A stretch of DNA of 64,000 nt from CAZSDU01 sp964605775 (GCA_964605775.1 CAZSDU010000001.1:248001-312000), one strand, 5' to 3'. Positions 52,555-61,622 are shown, numbered from the stretch's first letter. Notes: generated from the letters alone by a model not told the origin. A program made the numbers and translations.

Positions 52555-53621
52555 CCGGGACTATGGGGCTTTTTGACGATCAGATTCCGAATGGCTGAAG
52601 CCAGAATACTGAGCGCAAGAATGGAAGCAATGATGATCAGGGAATGATTGGTAGATATTCTTGCTACATCATGGATCAGCATTTTCACACCCACGAAAGT
52701 AAGCAATACCGCCAGCCCGATCTTAAGATAATGAAAGCGGTTCATGACATCCATGATCAGGAAGAAAAGAGAACGCAAACCCAGAATGGCAAAAATATTG
52801 GAGAAAAACACAATATACGGGTCCTGGGTAACAGAAAAAACAGCGGGGACGGAGTCGATAGCAAAGAGAACATCAGTGAATTCAATGATCATCAGAACGA
52901 TGAACAAATGAGTGACATAGCGCTTATTGTTTTTTCGGATAAAAAAAGTGTCTGCGTGGCTGTCATGACTGACCCTGAAAAAGCGGGCCACCAGCTTGAC
53001 AACAAAATGATTTTCGGTATCAATGTGTTCTTCCTTTTTGGAAATCAGAAATTCATACGCCATTTTTAACCCAATGACCACCAGTAAGCCCCCGAAAACA
53101 TAAAGAAACCATGCAAAACGCTGGATCAATGCGCTGGCGGCAAAAATAAAGGCAAACCGCATCACCATGGCGCCAAGAATGCCCCAGAATAATATCCTTT
53201 TAAAGTTTTTGGGGGCAATTTTGAAAGAAAAGAAGATCATGATAATCACAAAAACATTGTCCACCGAAAGGGAATATTCGATAAGGTAACCCGTCAGGTA
53301 TTCCAGGGAAAGGTTTTTATTATAGACATCTATGGCCTGCTGGAGGGTCAATCCATCGATCCTGATGGGATGTTTATACGTTTGGATGCGCATCTGCAAC
53401 TCTTCCAGGGTATCACTTCCATGAATCCAGTTTCCGTGGTAGCGGATTAAAAAATAAAACGCTAAGGAAATTCCCACCCACAGCATCGTCCAGGCCAGAG
53501 ATTCCCTGAATGACAAGGCATGACTTTTTTTCTGGAAGATGCCAAGGTCCATCAAAAGCATCGACAGTATAAAGACGATGAAGGCAGAGAAAAAAACAAT
53601 TTCATTCAGGTTTAAGGACAT
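52551..53621 (-). CDS. TerC/Alx-family membrane protein
   Basis: The 356-residue protein has about nine membrane segments with conserved acidic residues in them. Examples are SMLLMDLGIF near the N-terminus, YSLSVDNVFVIIMIFFSF in the middle, and FTDVLFAIDSVPAVFSVTQDPYIVFFSNIFAILGLRSL. TerC/Alx proteins are linked to manganese export, pH response and tellurite resistance, and some help load metal into exported enzymes. It is the first gene of the operon with cheR and cheB. Confidence 0.93.
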   Translation of the reverse strand: MSLNLNEIVFFSAFIVFILSMLLMDLGIFQKKSHALSFRESLAWTMLWVGISLAFYFLIRYHGNWIHGSDTLEELQMRIQTYKHPIRIDGLTLQQAIDVYNKNLSLEYLTGYLIEYSLSVDNVFVIIMIFFSFKIAPKNFKRILFWGILGAMVMRFAFIFAASALIQRFAWFLYVFGGLLVVIGLKMAYEFLISKKEEHIDTENHFVVKLVARFFRVSHDSHADTFFIRKNNKRYVTHLFIVLMIIEFTDVLFAIDSVPAVFSVTQDPYIVFFSNIFAILGLRSLFFLIMDVMNRFHYLKIGLAVLLTFVGVKMLIHDVARISTNHSLIIIASILALSILASAIRNLIVKKPHSPG

Positions 53622-53649
53622 GTATCGTTAAGGGATTTGGATTATTGCT

Positions 53650-53657
53650 CAAAATTA
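53650..53657 (-). promoter_or_regulatory. -7 box TAATTTTG for terC-cheR-cheB
   Basis: Exact TAnnTTTG on the minus strand, 28 bases before the terC ATG at 53621. It lies back to back with the glutamine synthetase -7 box. Confidence 0.55.
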
Positions 53658-53668
53658 AGAATATTTAG

Positions 53669-53676
53669 TATTTTTG
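53669..53676 (+). promoter_or_regulatory. -7 box TATTTTTG for the glutamine synthetase gene
   Basis: Exact TAnnTTTG, 33 bases before the ATG at 53710. It lies 11 bases from the divergent terC box, so the two promoters may compete. Confidence 0.55.
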
Positions 53677-53709
53677 TCCATTAATCAATGTTTCATCTCA
53701 TTTACCATC

Positions 53710-55215
53710 ATGAACGAATCCTTGTCACTTAACCCCAACCCGCTGATAAAATTTCTTGACAAGCCCTCATCTGATTTCCGTAAAGCAGATCTGATCCGTT
53801 TTATTGAAGCCCATGGGATACAGATGATCAATTTCCGCTATTCCGCCGCGGATAGCCGGCTGAAGACCCTGAATTTCATCATCAAAGACCGGCATCACCT
53901 CGACAGCATCCTGAGTGCCGGAGAAAGGGTGGATGGATCCAGTCTGTTTCCGAATTATATAGAGGCCGGTTCTTCTGATCTTTATGTCATCCCCAGATAC
54001 CGTACAGCATTCGTCAATCCTTTCTCGGAAATACCGGCAATAGATATCTTATGCTCCTATTATGATAAAGACGGATCACCCTTTCATAATTCTCCGGAGT
54101 ACATCATGCGTAAGTCGCATGAGGTACTGAAACAAAAGACCGGATATGATTTTGAAGTAATGGGAGAGCTGGAATATTATATTATCAGTCCGGAAGATCA
54201 ATTGTTTCATGCCGTTGATCAGAGGGGATATCATGAATCCTCTCCCTTTTGTAAATGGGAAAAACTCCGGATCGAAGCAATGCGTGCGATCGGACAATGC
54301 GGCGGATTCATCAAGTACGGTCATTCTGAAGTCGGGAATTTCTCAGAGTCAGGCTATTCTTATGAACAGAATGAAATTGAGTTTACCCCTGTTGCCCTCG
54401 AGGAGGCTGCCGATCAATTGATGATCACCAAGTGGATATTACGTTCTCTGGCTTATAAACATGGTGTTACCGTAACTTTTGCACCGAAAATTACCACAGG
54501 CAAAGCCGGAAGCGGTTTACACGTACATACCCGGCTCATGAAAGACGGCCATAGCGTGATGCTGAATGACGGAACATTATCCGATACCGCCAAAAAAGCC
54601 ATTGCCGGTTATCTTGATCTATCCCAATCGCTTACTGCTTTTGGAAATATGATCCCGACCAGCTACTTCCGCCTGGTTCCCCACCAGGAAGCCCCCACAA
54701 ACATTTGCTGGGGCGACCGTAACCGTTCCGTGCTGGTTCGCGTTCCCCTCGGATGGGGAAGCAAACACAGTATGATCACCGATGCCAATCCGGAAGAACA
54801 TGATACCCAGGAAGGTTTTGGCAGCCGTCAAACCGTTGAATTCAGATGCCCTGACGGTTCTGCAGACATTTACCTGCTGTTTGCCGGGTTGACCGTAGCT
54901 GCCCGTCATGGGCTTGAAATGGACAATGCCCTTGAATTAGCCAGACAAACCTATGTCGATGTCAATATTTTTGAAGAAAAATACAAATCCAGGGTAAACC
55001 AGTTGAAACAACTTCCCTGTTCCTGTGTCCAATCCGCTGAATTCCTTGAAAAACAACGGGCAATCTATGAAGCCCATGAGGTCTTCCCGCATAAAATCAT
55101 CGACGGACTGATCTGTTACCTGAAAGGGTTCAATGACCAGCAACTCAGAGAATCCATCAAAAATAATGAAGAGGAGATTATGAAACTGGTCGGGAAGTAT
55201 TTACACTGCGGATAA
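53710..55215 (+). CDS. glnA: Glutamine synthetase, type I-like
   Basis: The -7 box overlaps the alternative TTG at 53674, so I start at ATG 53710 (501 residues). Conserved blocks are VDGSSLFPN, EVMGELEYYI and ENEIEFTP-like QNEIEFTPV for metal binding. KAGSGLHVHTRL, NRSVLVRVP and EFRCPDGSADIYLLFAGL form the substrate site. It makes glutamine from glutamate and ammonia with ATP. The region after FEEKY lacks the clear NLYDLPPEE adenylylation site of enterobacterial GlnA, so that control is unlikely. The C-terminus is somewhat longer than usual. Confidence 0.92.
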   Translation: MNESLSLNPNPLIKFLDKPSSDFRKADLIRFIEAHGIQMINFRYSAADSRLKTLNFIIKDRHHLDSILSAGERVDGSSLFPNYIEAGSSDLYVIPRYRTAFVNPFSEIPAIDILCSYYDKDGSPFHNSPEYIMRKSHEVLKQKTGYDFEVMGELEYYIISPEDQLFHAVDQRGYHESSPFCKWEKLRIEAMRAIGQCGGFIKYGHSEVGNFSESGYSYEQNEIEFTPVALEEAADQLMITKWILRSLAYKHGVTVTFAPKITTGKAGSGLHVHTRLMKDGHSVMLNDGTLSDTAKKAIAGYLDLSQSLTAFGNMIPTSYFRLVPHQEAPTNICWGDRNRSVLVRVPLGWGSKHSMITDANPEEHDTQEGFGSRQTVEFRCPDGSADIYLLFAGLTVAARHGLEMDNALELARQTYVDVNIFEEKYKSRVNQLKQLPCSCVQSAEFLEKQRAIYEAHEVFPHKIIDGLICYLKGFNDQQLRESIKNNEEEIMKLVGKYLHCG

Positions 55216-55403
55216 ATGGCTTGATTTACAGGCTGCATCTTGCTTCTCTACGGATTAACGATTAATCCATTTCCCCTCGACCGTGTCAAATTGACCGAAA
55301 AACGCAAGCGAATTATGCCAAATTTTCCGGCACCTATCAGTTTTTTTTGATGGTACAGAAATTGACCATTGCTGATCATCAATAAAAAGTCAAACTTAAA
55401 ATT

Positions 55404-55411
55404 AAAGGAGG
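55404..55411 (+). promoter_or_regulatory. Strong Shine-Dalgarno sequence before hsp20
   Basis: AAAGGAGG ends 8 bases before the ATG at 55420. Such a strong match is uncommon among the genes of this window and decides the start. Confidence 0.7.
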
Positions 55412-55419
55412 ACCAAACA

Positions 55420-55845
55420 ATGACACTCATTAAATGGCACAACAGAAATCCTTTGGCAGATATTGTGAATAATTTCTTTGACAACGACATGGCGGATTTT
55501 TTTGGTAAACGGGCTTGTGATCCGGCCGCCAATATCATTGAAAACACGGATTCTTTCCAGCTTGAAATTGCTGCACCCGGTATGAACAAAGAGGATTTTA
55601 AAATCAATCTTGAGAACAACATTCTGACCATCAGCGTAGAGGTCGAAGATCTTAAGAATGAAGAAGGAAAGAACTATACCCGCAAGGAATTTCATTATGG
55701 TTCTTTTGCCCGTTCTTTTACTTTGCCCAAAACCATTGATATGGAAAAAATCCAGGCTGACTACAGCAATGGCATACTGAAGATTGATTTACCAAAGAAA
55801 GAAGAAGCCAGGGTTGAAGTAAAAAAAGAAATTAAAATTTCATAA
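55420..55845 (+). CDS. Small heat-shock protein Hsp20
   Basis: With the ATG at 55420 the protein has 141 residues. The alpha-crystallin domain covers about 35-130: AANIIENTDSFQLEIAAPGM, TRKEFHYGSFARSFTLP, then ADYSNGILKIDLPKKE. The C-terminal IKIS can serve as the I-x-I anchoring motif. It holds unfolding proteins in oligomers in the cytoplasm. A strong Shine-Dalgarno precedes it and a strong terminator follows, so it is monocistronic. TTGAC/GTCAA half-sites occur at 55285-55295, 55362 and 55389. Confidence 0.93.
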   Translation: MTLIKWHNRNPLADIVNNFFDNDMADFFGKRACDPAANIIENTDSFQLEIAAPGMNKEDFKINLENNILTISVEVEDLKNEEGKNYTRKEFHYGSFARSFTLPKTIDMEKIQADYSNGILKIDLPKKEEARVEVKKEIKIS

Positions 55846-55872
55846 AACAAGACTGCTTAAGGATAAAACATG

Positions 55873-55907
55873 GGGCGACCGAGAGGGTCGCCCTTTGTTT
55901 TTATACC
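55873..55907 (+). terminator. Strong rho-independent terminator of hsp20
   Basis: Perfect 8-bp GC-rich stem GGGCGACC (55873-55880)/GGTCGCCC (55886-55893) with a GAGAG loop, then TTTGTTTTT. Confidence 0.88.
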
Positions 55908-55911
55908 TTTG
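55904..55911 (+). promoter_or_regulatory. -7 box TACCTTTG five bases before the EamA ATG
   Basis: Exact TAnnTTTG with spacer CCACC before ATG 55917, immediately after the hsp20 terminator. The transcript should have no leader. Confidence 0.5.
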
Positions 55912-55916
55912 CCACC

Positions 55917-56828
55917 ATGAATCAAACCCGGCGTGCACATCTGGCGCTTCTTTGCACGACCATCATATTCGGGATGGCTTACAACATTGTAAAGTCGCTC
56001 ATGCCGGATGTGCTTTCTCCTATGCAGCTTATTTTTATCCGTTTGCTCGGCGGTCTGATAATTTTCTGGCTGTTTCAGCGTCTTTTTATCCCAGAAAAAG
56101 TTAACAAGAAAGACCTCCTGATGTTAGCCGTCTGCGGTATATTCGGATTTGCCCTGAACCAGAGCTTGTTTTACGAAGGACTGAACCTTTCCACACCGGT
56201 GGATGCTTCTTTGATTCATGTGCTCAATCCTGTCTTTGTGATCATATTTGCCAGCCTTATCCTTGGAGAAAAAGTGACCCGGGAAAAAGCAGCAGGAATT
56301 GTGCTGGGTGCTTCCGGAGTGCTGATCCTTGTATTGAATGGCCGTAGTTTTACCTTTAACGCGGATCATGTTCTAGGGAATATCCTGATCTTGCTGAATA
56401 TGGTTTTTTATGCCTTATACCTTGTTTTGATCAAACCCCTGATCGGAAAATATCATACCACCACCATCCTGAAGTGGGTTTCTTTTTTTGGTTTTCTTTT
56501 CATATTACCCTTCTCCATCAAACCCACCCTCGAAATCAATTTTCGTGAGATCAGTTTATTATCCTGGCTGGGGATCAGCTACATCATCATTCTGAACACC
56601 TTTGTAGCCTACCTGCTCATTAATTTTGCCCTGAAAACCGTCACGGCAACAGTAGTCAGCTATTACAGTTATTTACAACCGCTTATCGCCACCTTGTTTT
56701 CCTTGACTCTTGGACAAGGAGGAATAACCTGGGCAAAAGGACTGGCAGCCCTGCTGATCTTTTGTGGAGTTTACCTGGTCAATTCAAACAAAAACAAGAT
56801 AGCGGTTTCTCAGGATCAGAAAAGGTGA
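55917..56828 (+). CDS. EamA/DMT-family transporter
   Basis: The 303-residue protein has ten membrane segments in two EamA repeats. Repeat one includes ARLALL-like LALLCTTIIFGMAYNIVKSLMP and LNPVFVIIFASLILGEKVTREKAAGIVLGASGVLIL (family stretches read across the hinge). Repeat two ends SYYSYLQPLIATLFSLTLGQ. The group exports amino acids, sugars or other metabolites; the substrate is unknown. The last 13 bases overlap the convergent PLD gene. Confidence 0.88.
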   Translation: MNQTRRAHLALLCTTIIFGMAYNIVKSLMPDVLSPMQLIFIRLLGGLIIFWLFQRLFIPEKVNKKDLLMLAVCGIFGFALNQSLFYEGLNLSTPVDASLIHVLNPVFVIIFASLILGEKVTREKAAGIVLGASGVLILVLNGRSFTFNADHVLGNILILLNMVFYALYLVLIKPLIGKYHTTTILKWVSFFGFLFILPFSIKPTLEINFREISLLSWLGISYIIILNTFVAYLLINFALKTVTATVVSYYSYLQPLIATLFSLTLGQGGITWAKGLAALLIFCGVYLVNSNKNKIAVSQDQKR

Positions 56829-57880
56829 CGGAAAGGAAGTAAAAACCACTCAAATATCTTTTCAATCAAGGCTCGTTTCTGCCATTGCTCATAATCGAAG
56901 GCTTCGGAGTTTCTGATCGTTTCCCGGATATGATCCTGAAGTTGATGAAGCACTTCAGGTTCTTTCCCGATCAGGGCAATTTCATACTGATAGCGGAAAC
57001 TGCGATAGTCAAAATTGGCAGAAGAAATTGAAAAAATACTGTTATCGATCAGCAGCAGTTTAGCATGAAGATTATAGGGCACAAAAAAGAGGAGGTTTAC
57101 TCCGGATTTAGACAACATCCCAAGGTATTTATTCCTGAGAATATCGATCATTTTCACATCGGAATGCTTAGGCATAATGACTTTCACATCCACCCCCCTT
57201 TTCCCTGCCTCCATCAACGCTTTACGCAACATGAAGCCGGGCAGGAAATATGGGGTTTCGATCACGATGGAAGAATGTGCCCCGCGTATCATACGGGTGT
57301 ATTTCTTCCTCAGCCTTTGCAGGGACATGGAAGGAACATCACGGATAATCTCAAAATCCCCGATTTTTATGGCCCTGGTATAGGTCACTTTTTTGGAGAT
57401 GATATACGGATTGAACGCTTCGAAATTCTCCAGGAACACTTTTTTCAAGGCAAGGGTCAACTCTCCGCTGATTCTGATCGACAGTTCACGCCAATTCAGA
57501 TTATACCCGGTGATGTTGGCCGAACCGATGTAACTGATCTGGTCGTCGATGACCAGTATTTTTCTATGATCACGACGGTGACCCCGGGTAAAGAGGTCAG
57601 TATTGATTTTAATTTTTTCGAAAAATTTTACGTCCCCGCCTAATTGGATCAATTCCGAAAAAAAAGTTTCGGAAATCGGACCTTTTCCCCAGGAGTCGAT
57701 CAGCAGTTTTACAGCTATCCCTTCTTTTGCTTTCCGGGTAATGGCATCACGAAAACGGACCCCCATATGATCGTTTGAAAACTTATACGTCTCCAGATAA
57801 ATATAGTGTCTGGCCTGAGCAATGTCATGCAGCATCAGGTTATAGAACTTCAGGGTGTCGTCGATGACTAAATATTTCAT
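56816..57880 (-). CDS. Phospholipase D-family protein, cardiolipin synthase-like
   Basis: The 354-residue protein has two HKD active-site motifs. HRKILVIDD lies in the first half, followed by SYIGSANITGYN. HAKLLLIDN lies in the second, followed by SISSANFDYRSF. The two halves form one catalytic site. Cardiolipin synthases join phosphatidylglycerol with another phospholipid, but the usual N-terminal membrane segments are missing here. IETPYFLPGFMLRKAL is typical of the synthase branch. A peripheral membrane enzyme is likely. Confidence 0.85.
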   Translation of the reverse strand: MKYLVIDDTLKFYNLMLHDIAQARHYIYLETYKFSNDHMGVRFRDAITRKAKEGIAVKLLIDSWGKGPISETFFSELIQLGGDVKFFEKIKINTDLFTRGHRRDHRKILVIDDQISYIGSANITGYNLNWRELSIRISGELTLALKKVFLENFEAFNPYIISKKVTYTRAIKIGDFEIIRDVPSMSLQRLRKKYTRMIRGAHSSIVIETPYFLPGFMLRKALMEAGKRGVDVKVIMPKHSDVKMIDILRNKYLGMLSKSGVNLLFFVPYNLHAKLLLIDNSIFSISSANFDYRSFRYQYEIALIGKEPEVLHQLQDHIRETIRNSEAFDYEQWQKRALIEKIFEWFLLPFRHLF

Positions 57881-57945
57881 TACGTAAAGGTAATATAAGG
57901 TTTACTTCCTTTTTAGGGAATAACGATGAAATGTTTAAAATTGTT

Positions 57946-57953
57946 TAAGTTTG
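57946..57953 (+). promoter_or_regulatory. -7 box TAAGTTTG for yicC-gmk-nadD
   Basis: Exact TAnnTTTG, 13 bases before the yicC ATG. Confidence 0.5.
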
Positions 57954-57966
57954 CTTAAAAAAAATT

Positions 57967-58851
57967 ATGATTAAGTCGATGACCGGATATGGCAAGGCTG
58001 TGGTTGAAACACCTGGCAGAAAGCTGATCGTTGAAATTAAAGCCTTAAACAGCAAACAATCAGACCTTTCCCTGAAGTTGCCCGGCTTTTTCAGAAGTAA
58101 AGAACCTGAAGTCAGAACCCTGATCAGTCAACGCCTGGAACGTGGCAAGATCGATGTTTTCATTTTCACTGAGGATTCAGGAGAATCCTCTTTATATTCC
58201 ATCAACCATACCCTGGCCAAAAAATACCATGCGGAGCTAAAAGCATTAAAGAAGGAATTAGGCGACCGCTATTCGGGGGGATTGCTACCTCTGGTCATGA
58301 AATTTCCTGATGTTCTGCAAACCAGCCGAGAGGAGATGACAGAAAATGACTGGAAAGCCATCCTGGCAGGGATAAATCAGGCCGTGGAGCAGGTGGATCA
58401 TTTCAGACAGGAGGAGGGGGATGTGCTGGAAGAAGACATTTTAGCAAGGGTTCGGACCATTCTGAATCTTCTGGATGATATTGATCCTCATGAAATGCAA
58501 AGGGTGAATGACCTCAGGGAACGTCTGAAAAGAGATTTTTTAAAATATTCCGGTGACCTTAATGGTTCAGCTCCTGATCAGAATCGCTTTGAACAGGAAT
58601 TGATTTATTATTTTGAAAAGCTTGACATCACAGAGGAAAAAGTTCGTTTGCTGAAACATTGCCAGTACTTCCTTGAAACGATGAATGAAGACCAGGCACA
58701 GGGGAAGAAACTGGGATTTATTACCCAGGAAATGGGTCGAGAGATCAACACCCTCGGATCCAAGGCTGGTGATGCTGACATCCAGAGAATTGTGGTTCAG
58801 ATGAAAGATGAGCTGGAGAAGATCAAGGAGCAACTTGGGAATATATTATAA
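57967..58851 (+). CDS. yicC: YicC/YloC-family endoribonuclease
   Basis: The 294-residue protein begins IKSMTGYGKA, the family signature. The C-terminal DUF1732 part ends with TQEMGREINTLGSKAGDADIQRIVVQMKDELEKIKEQ. Members are RNA endonucleases that help turn over small RNAs. The order yicC-gmk-nadD is common in Bacteroidota. It is the first gene of the operon. Confidence 0.93.
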   Translation: MIKSMTGYGKAVVETPGRKLIVEIKALNSKQSDLSLKLPGFFRSKEPEVRTLISQRLERGKIDVFIFTEDSGESSLYSINHTLAKKYHAELKALKKELGDRYSGGLLPLVMKFPDVLQTSREEMTENDWKAILAGINQAVEQVDHFRQEEGDVLEEDILARVRTILNLLDDIDPHEMQRVNDLRERLKRDFLKYSGDLNGSAPDQNRFEQELIYYFEKLDITEEKVRLLKHCQYFLETMNEDQAQGKKLGFITQEMGREINTLGSKAGDADIQRIVVQMKDELEKIKEQLGNIL

Positions 58852-58858
58852 TGCAAGA

Positions 58859-59437
58859 ATGAAAGCGATGCAGGAATGTAAGAAGGCAATTATCGTTTCG
58901 GCACCATCCGGAGCGGGAAAGACTAGCATTGTAAGGCATTTGCTGGAGCATTTCTCCCATCTTGCCTTTTCCGTTTCTGCATGCAGCCGGGCGCCCCGGG
59001 GGGATGAGCTGGACGGAAAAGATTACTATTTCATCACCTCCGATACTTTCCGTGAAAAGATTTCCCGTGATGAATTCGCAGAATGGGAGGAAGTTTATCC
59101 GGGAAGTTTTTATGGCACCCTGAAATCGGAATTGGATCGTATTTGGGAATCGGGAAAGATTCCCATTTTCGATGTTGATGTTAAAGGAGGACTGAACCTG
59201 AAAAAATACTTTGGTGAAAAAGCCCTGGCCGTTTTTATTCAGCCTCCTTCCGTTGAAATTCTGGCTTCCCGTTTAAAGAACCGGGGCACTGAATCGGAGG
59301 ATAGTTTCAGAAAAAGGATACAGAAAGCCGAGTTGGAGTTGAGTTACGCTCCGCGATTCGACAGAATCATCGTGAATGATGATCTGGAACAGAGTTTTAT
59401 GACTGCCATCGAAATGGTCAAGCTGTTTTTAAAATGA
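58859..59437 (+). CDS. gmk: Guanylate kinase
   Basis: I start at ATG 58859 just after the yicC stop (192 residues); ATG 58868 is also possible. The P-loop is SAPSGAGKTS. FSVSACSRAPRGDELDGKDYYFI and WEEVYPGSFYGTL form the GMP site. IFDVDVKGGLNLKKYF is also conserved. It phosphorylates GMP to GDP with ATP. Its stop overlaps the nadD start by 4 bases. Confidence 0.95.
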   Translation: MKAMQECKKAIIVSAPSGAGKTSIVRHLLEHFSHLAFSVSACSRAPRGDELDGKDYYFITSDTFREKISRDEFAEWEEVYPGSFYGTLKSELDRIWESGKIPIFDVDVKGGLNLKKYFGEKALAVFIQPPSVEILASRLKNRGTESEDSFRKRIQKAELELSYAPRFDRIIVNDDLEQSFMTAIEMVKLFLK

Positions 59438-60018
59438 AAAAACCTTCGAGGATCGGTTTGTTTTTTGGGTCTTTCAACCCCATCCATAACGGTCATATGA
59501 TGATTGCCTCCTATATGGTCGAATTCACTGACCTGGATCAGGTCTGGTTTGTTGTTTCTCCCCATAACCCTCTCAAGGAAGAATCAAGCCTGCTGGACGG
59601 TCATCATCGGTTGGCCATGGTGGAACTTGCCATCGGCGAAGATCTTCGTTTCCGTGCATCCGGTGTAGAATTCAAATTGCCAAAACCCTCTTATACCATC
59701 GACACCCTTCAATGTTTAGCAGAAAAATATCCCTCTCTTGATTTTACTCCCATTATTGGTTCAGATCAGATTTCCACCTTTAAAAAATGGAAGGACTGGG
59801 AGGTTTTGCTCAATCAATATCGTTTTTATGTTTATCCAAGGCTTGATGAAGATGCCGGAAAACAAGACGGGCACCCTTCATTTATTGGTATCCCCGCTCC
59901 GCTGATTACCATTTCATCTTCGTTTATCAGAGCAAGCATCAAAAACGGAAAAAATATGCAATATTTCCTCCCGGATAAGGTTTTCCGTTACATTATGGAC
60001 ATGCATTTTTATACATAG
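59434..60018 (+). CDS. nadD: Nicotinate-nucleotide adenylyltransferase
   Basis: The 194-residue enzyme adenylates nicotinate mononucleotide in NAD synthesis. The nucleotidyltransferase motif is H18-N-G-H21 in GSFNPIHNGHMMIA. The late motif is ISSSFIRASI. PHNPLKEESSLLDGHHRLAMVELAI is typical of NadD. It is the third gene of yicC-gmk-nadD. Confidence 0.95.
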   Translation: MKKPSRIGLFFGSFNPIHNGHMMIASYMVEFTDLDQVWFVVSPHNPLKEESSLLDGHHRLAMVELAIGEDLRFRASGVEFKLPKPSYTIDTLQCLAEKYPSLDFTPIIGSDQISTFKKWKDWEVLLNQYRFYVYPRLDEDAGKQDGHPSFIGIPAPLITISSSFIRASIKNGKNMQYFLPDKVFRYIMDMHFYT

Positions 60019-60032
60019 TTCCTTCCGGAGTC

Positions 60033-61598
60033 TCAGAAGGGAATCAAGGCAGGAAACAGCTTCTTTATGGTTTTATCCCTGGCCAGATAATCTGGGTATC
60101 GCGAGTCAACAAAAACAGCCATCGGAATTCCTTTTTCTTTTAATTTCTGGTATTGTTTTAAGTCAGGATAATTCCCATAAGCTGTCTTCCCGCTGTAAAA
60201 CATGAACATGATGGCATTATACCCACCGCAATTGAAAACAACATAATCATCTTTTGCAATCCGGGCCGCGACATATTTATCCACCCTTGCATCCAGCCTT
60301 CTGATGCCCCAATGTGATTGTTTCACAGAGTGATCTCCATCAATCCGGTTTATTTCAAGGTTGAAATAAGCCAGGTAAAACAGCAAAGGGACAAGCAAGC
60401 AGGGAAAGAGTTTTTTCTTTGTCCTTTCCTTTATCCATTTCACACCCTTTTCGAGGGCTGCTCCTATACCCAGAAAAATCAAGGAAGAAACGATGGTACA
60501 AAACATGGGCATTTTAGTTGCAGCCAGAGTAAAGAAGAGGTAGACGAAAACCATCATCAATAATATGCCATAGCGAAGGGAGTGGTCTTTGATTCCAGAA
60601 AAAAAATAATACAACCCCGGCAGTAAAATGAACAATACAAAAAATCCACCGTATTGATACGACAGCAGCCAGAAATGATAATAAAAATTACCATCATGGT
60701 TTTCAACGGCCTGAAAAAAATGTTGGGTATTCAGTGAAAATTCGTATTGGCTTTCCTCAGGAAAAACGTTCAGAATATAGATTTGCCATGGCAAAACAAC
60801 GAGTGCTGTAACAATAACGGCTGTTGCAAAGGGGATTAATTCTTTCTTATCAGACCAAAAAGATTTCTGAAACATCAGGGTTGTAAACCAGGCAAGGTAA
60901 ACCGTCATTCCGATGAGCCATTTATTCAAAATGGCAATGCCGGCGAATAGTCCGGTCAGGATTACCCATTTCCATTTCCCGGATGTCCGGAATTCCAACC
61001 ACGACCAAAAGCTAAGCGTGACATAGAAAATGAAAGCAGCATCATTATGGTCGGTAAAATAATTCCCGCTGACGAAGGAAGTGAAATAAAAAGAAAAAGT
61101 ATACAAAAAGGCGGCATACCAGGCCGTGTTTTTATTAACAAGAAGTTGACCGATGCGGAAAATTAGAAGAATCATAAAGGAAAACATTACCACAGTCGGT
61201 AATCTCAGGCTGAACTCACTGATCCCAAAAAGCTTCATGGACAAGGCTATCTGCCATAGAAACCAGGGTTGTTTATGCAACCAGACATGATTGCTTGTCC
61301 AATCACGGTAATCATAGTCAAGAACGGGATGTGTATGGAGCTGGGGTTTAAAGGGATGATCCATCATATTCCGGGCCACCAGGGCATGGAACTGCTCATC
61401 CCAGGTATTCAGGAAGGGATCCAGACCGGCAGCAATAAATCTCAGGATGAGTCCTGAAACAAACAACAGTACAAGGCTTGGTAAGATTTTTTTTTGGACA
61501 AACAAAATGACACTGATGAGTCCAACCAAAAAAGCAAGCAGAATCCAAATCAGTTGGTTATTGGAAAAATTGGTCTGTATCAAATCCGTCAGATTCAT
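60033..61598 (-). CDS. GT39/PMT-like membrane glycosyltransferase
   Basis: The 521-residue protein has about ten to twelve membrane segments. The N-terminal luminal loop has the acidic motif in NTWDEQFHALVARNMM, followed by RDWTSNHVWLHKQPW, as in ArnT/PMT-type GT-C enzymes. The C-terminal part is soluble, ending KTIKKLFPALIPF. Such enzymes move a sugar from a polyprenyl-phosphate carrier to lipid A, protein or another acceptor outside the inner membrane. Donor and acceptor are unknown. The alpha/beta hydrolase gene lies 24 bases upstream. Confidence 0.8.
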   Translation of the reverse strand: MNLTDLIQTNFSNNQLIWILLAFLVGLISVILFVQKKILPSLVLLFVSGLILRFIAAGLDPFLNTWDEQFHALVARNMMDHPFKPQLHTHPVLDYDYRDWTSNHVWLHKQPWFLWQIALSMKLFGISEFSLRLPTVVMFSFMILLIFRIGQLLVNKNTAWYAAFLYTFSFYFTSFVSGNYFTDHNDAAFIFYVTLSFWSWLEFRTSGKWKWVILTGLFAGIAILNKWLIGMTVYLAWFTTLMFQKSFWSDKKELIPFATAVIVTALVVLPWQIYILNVFPEESQYEFSLNTQHFFQAVENHDGNFYYHFWLLSYQYGGFFVLFILLPGLYYFFSGIKDHSLRYGILLMMVFVYLFFTLAATKMPMFCTIVSSLIFLGIGAALEKGVKWIKERTKKKLFPCLLVPLLFYLAYFNLEINRIDGDHSVKQSHWGIRRLDARVDKYVAARIAKDDYVVFNCGGYNAIMFMFYSGKTAYGNYPDLKQYQKLKEKGIPMAVFVDSRYPDYLARDKTIKKLFPALIPF

Positions 61599-61622
61599 GG
61601 CATGGAAATATGGGGAAAAAAA

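Noticed and set aside
57065..57643. 192-codon plus-strand frame inside the PLD gene
   Set aside because: Antisense shadow of a gene with both HKD motifs; composition is not protein-like.
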